Assembly: GCA_020844525.1 (NCBI GenBank)
Contig: JAJGAH010000102.1
Coordinates: forward strand, 1 to 7,836
Origin: Eubacterium sp.
Lineage (GTDB): Bacteria > Bacillota > Clostridia > Lachnospirales > Lachnospiraceae
Reading direction: 5' to 3'
DNA: 7,836 bases
The position numbers and the translations under genes were made by a program. Positions 6,530 to 7,836 of this stretch are shown here, piece after piece. The first letter of the stretch is position 1. Every line of letters begins with the position of its first letter. The notes under the pieces are model-generated. The model saw only the letters and a program-made list of their open reading frames with translations, was not told the DNA's origin and ran no database searches.

Positions 6530-6563
6530 TTTTTCACTCGTGTATATTTTTCACTCGTGCATA
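6530..6563 (+). repeat. Tandem 17-bp direct repeat, two copies
   Basis: Two adjacent copies, TTTTTCACTCGTGTATA (6530-6546) and TTTTTCACTCGTGCATA (6547-6563), differ at one base. They abut a third partial copy, CGTGTATA, that starts at 6564 and contains the -10 hexamer. They lie between phoH and the PucR-type gene and have the look of repeated regulator binding sites. Confidence 0.75.
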
Positions 6564-6588
6564 CGTGTATAATGGAGATAATACACGT
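6563..6588 (+). promoter_or_regulatory. Consensus -10 within an inverted repeat upstream of the PucR-type gene
   Basis: ACGTGTAT (6563-6570) and ATACACGT (6581-6588) form 8-bp arms around a 10-nt spacer. The perfect -10 hexamer TATAAT (6568-6573) begins within the left arm. No good -35 is found at 16-18 nt; TATTTT (6545-6550) is the hexamer at 17 nt. A promoter with a weak -35 overlapped by a regulator site fits, suggesting activation or repression, and the transcript would begin near 6580. Confidence 0.5.
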
Positions 6589-6600
6589 GAAAGAACGATA

Positions 6601-6651
6601 GAAGAGAAATATTCACATTTATGTTTTAATAACAAACAGTATTTTCTCTTC
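6601..6651 (+). other. Possible RNA hairpin in the leader of the PucR-type gene
   Basis: GAAGAGAA (6601-6608) pairs perfectly with TTCTCTTC (6644-6651). With one bulged base the stem extends by a further three A-T/T-A pairs. The loop is long and AT-rich. It precedes the AAGGAGG at 6661. A structural role is inferred; there is no T-run, so it is not an intrinsic terminator. Confidence 0.3.
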
Positions 6652-6660
6652 GCCAGACAT

Positions 6661-6667
6661 AAGGAGG
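6661..6667 (+). promoter_or_regulatory. Strong Shine-Dalgarno sequence far upstream of the PucR-type start
   Basis: AAGGAGG is the only strong ribosome binding sequence in this gap, but it lies 55 nt before the regulator ATG at 6723. It sits 2 nt before an ATG at 6670 that opens a short ORF. Its position suggests ribosomes load here and reach the regulator by coupling. The 2-nt spacing is shorter than normal. Confidence 0.4.
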
Positions 6668-6669
6668 TA

Positions 6670-6726
6670 ATGCAGCTTTTTCATGTCCTGAAAGGGATAT
6701 GGAACAGCTGCCGGTATAATTTATGA
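6670..6726 (+). CDS. Possible 18-codon ORF overlapping the PucR-type start (ATGA)
   Basis: This encodes MQLFHVLKGIWNSCRYNL and stops with TGA at 6724-6726, overlapping the regulator ATG (6723-6725) as ATGA. AAGGAGG lies 2 nt before its ATG, tighter than ideal. The frame stays open further upstream as far as an ATG inside the end of phoH (6448), but that longer version resembles no protein I know. It may be a translated leader that carries ribosomes to the regulator start. Confidence 0.3.
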   Translation: MQLFHVLKGIWNSCRYNL

Positions 6727-7836
6727 AACTTAGTATGTGGATGCTGGCGAACCGTTTATCGCCTCTCCTGGATATCCAGACAGCAATCCGCTGGGACGCA
6801 CCCGCCGTGCTTAACAGCGCACGTCTTGCTTATGCGACAAATTGTGTGCATGTATACGAGGAAAAAGATCATATTGTCTGTGATGGAGAGGGCGACAAGA
6901 TTTATCTGTACGGGATTGATCTGAAAGAAGCCTTTGAAACCATTCAGGGTATTTTTGATTATTTTTCTGACTGGGAGGAACAGGCAGATCAGTATATCAT
7001 ACACGAGCAGTACCAGAAGCTGGTTGATTCCTGCTTCCTGTTCTTTGACAATCCACTGATTCTGATGGATGCGAATTATCATATCCTTGGCATGAGCAGC
7101 AATCCGGAAATCGGTACAATGGATGAGGAATGGGCTTATATGAAAACCTATGGCTATTCCTCACTGAACAGTCTTCGCAATATTGCATATCAGAATACAC
7201 ACATTGATTTTACACATTCTGGCTGTCAGGTCTATCATCTGCGCCCGGACCGGAAAATGCTATATGGCGGTGCTTCCTACAATCTGATGTTTGACGGTCT
7301 CACATACGGAAGGCTGACACTTCTGGAAAAGCTGCGCACGCTGAATACCGGGGATTTTCAGCTTTTGCAAAAGCTTGACAGCAAGCTTGCCCCTGCACTG
7401 GGATCCGGCAGACAGTCCCGGCATTCAGGCGGACAGGTTTTTGCAAATCTGCTGCTCGGCCGTACATGCAATGAGGCAGATCTGAATCTGCAGCTGCGCT
7501 ACTTCGGATGGAAGGCTGAAGATACCTATCAGCTCTGCATCATTCAGTACGCGGATGAAGGAGATAGCACTGCTGCCATCAACCTGCTTTCCGGTACTAT
7601 CCAGTCCCAGTCCCTGAATTATGCATTGATACGCCATGGAGATACATTAAGCCTGCTTGCAGCAAGAGAGCTCGATCAGGATGACAATTTTATGGCTTTT
7701 CTTCAAACACTGACAGAAAATAATCCGATCTGTGCCGGCTTCAGCCTTGCTCTGCCGTCCCTCACACAGGCGCCCGTTCTCCTGTCTCAGGCCAGGCAGG
7801 CACTACTGTATGGAGGCGTTTACCATCCGGACAGAC
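6723..7836 (+). CDS. PucR/CdaR-type transcription regulator, N-terminal part, 3' end outside window
   Basis: The frame from ATG 6723 stays open for 371 codons to the window edge. The start MKLSMWMLANRL, followed by a section with APAVLNSARLAYATNCVHVY and a VCDGEGD motif, is what I recall of Clostridial regulators with a PucR-type C-terminal helix-turn-helix. The middle (about 100-220) reads NPLILMDANYHILGMS and EWAYMKTYGYSSLNSL, an N-terminal sensory region of unknown ligand. From about 235 the sequence, ending QAPVLLSQARQALLYGG, resembles the GGDEF-like domain of PucR/CdaR proteins. The DNA-binding helix-turn-helix should lie beyond the window. No transmembrane segment is visible, so it is cytoplasmic. 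The start is chosen from the family-like N-terminus; no ribosome binding site lies directly upstream, and the ATG overlaps the stop of a short ORF. It may regulate itself through the repeats upstream. Confidence 0.82.
   Translation, partial: MKLSMWMLANRLSPLLDIQTAIRWDAPAVLNSARLAYATNCVHVYEEKDHIVCDGEGDKIYLYGIDLKEAFETIQGIFDYFSDWEEQADQYIIHEQYQKLVDSCFLFFDNPLILMDANYHILGMSSNPEIGTMDEEWAYMKTYGYSSLNSLRNIAYQNTHIDFTHSGCQVYHLRPDRKMLYGGASYNLMFDGLTYGRLTLLEKLRTLNTGDFQLLQKLDSKLAPALGSGRQSRHSGGQVFANLLLGRTCNEADLNLQLRYFGWKAEDTYQLCIIQYADEGDSTAAINLLSGTIQSQSLNYALIRHGDTLSLLAARELDQDDNFMAFLQTLTENNPICAGFSLALPSLTQAPVLLSQARQALLYGGVYHPDR

Noticed and set aside
6500..6534. Possible terminator after phoH (CCGGAC pairing with GTCTGG, then TTTTT)
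   Set aside because: The stem is six pairs including a G-U, and the T-run is separated from it by six bases. This is too weak to call; the T-run is better explained as part of the 17-bp repeat.
6715..6720. TATAAT hexamer 2 nt before the PucR-type ATG
   Set aside because: There is no -35 at a suitable distance, and a start from it would fall inside the coding region. It is probably a chance AT-rich match.
6448..6726. 92-codon ORF starting inside the end of phoH and running to the PucR-type start
   Set aside because: It begins within the phoH coding sequence in another frame and crosses the repeat and promoter region; only its last 18 codons have a nearby ribosome binding sequence.
1..7836. 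Mobile elements, CRISPR arrays, toxin-antitoxin or phage genes
   Set aside because: I saw no transposase, integrase, spaced identical repeats or small toxin-antitoxin pair. The PIN domain belongs to the PhoH fusion and has no adjacent antitoxin gene.

Overview
The window looks like a piece of chromosome from an anaerobic, low-to-moderate GC Firmicute, most likely a Lachnospiraceae-type gut or rumen Clostridium relative. The evidence is strong AGGAGG-type ribosome binding sites, a PucR-type regulator starting MKLSMWMLANRL (a beginning I associate with Clostridia), a PIN-PhoH protein, and a secreted SLH-anchored GH5 cellulase. This assignment is inference from gene content; no rRNA, tRNA, mobile element or CRISPR array is visible.

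Layout: (1) 1-1127 (+) is the C-terminal part of a P2-type (calcium-type) cation ATPase, entering from the left. (2) 1102-1749 (-) is thiamine phosphate synthase ThiE, convergent with the ATPase and overlapping its 3' end by 26 bp. (3) 1822-3888 (-) is a 688-residue exported endoglucanase: signal peptide, three SLH repeats, a CBM2-like module, a Ser/Asn-rich linker and a GH5 (subfamily 2-like) catalytic domain. (4) 3889-4116 is a divergent promoter region with a good promoter on each strand, an inverted-repeat operator candidate and several GGTTA boxes. (5) 4117-4920 (+) is a class I SAM-dependent methyltransferase of unknown substrate. (6) 4921-5119 is a leader containing a possible 18-codon ORF and an intrinsic terminator placed just before the next gene. 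(7) 5120-6493 (+) is a PIN-PhoH ATPase. (8) 6494-6722 is a repeat-rich regulatory region with a tandem 17-bp repeat, an inverted repeat around a consensus -10, a hairpin and a short ORF. (9) 6723-7836 (+) is the N-terminal part of a PucR/CdaR-type transcription regulator leaving on the right.

The genes do not form one pathway. The cellulase is a cell-surface polysaccharide-degrading enzyme. ThiE follows it on the same strand with no visible terminator between them, so they may be co-transcribed. The methyltransferase, phoH and the regulator are co-directional, but each is preceded by its own regulatory-looking intergenic region. The most unusual material is in these non-coding gaps: a terminator in front of phoH with no obvious promoter after it, and the repeats and possible translational coupling in front of the PucR-type gene. 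I see no clear evidence of a wholly new defence or mobile system.
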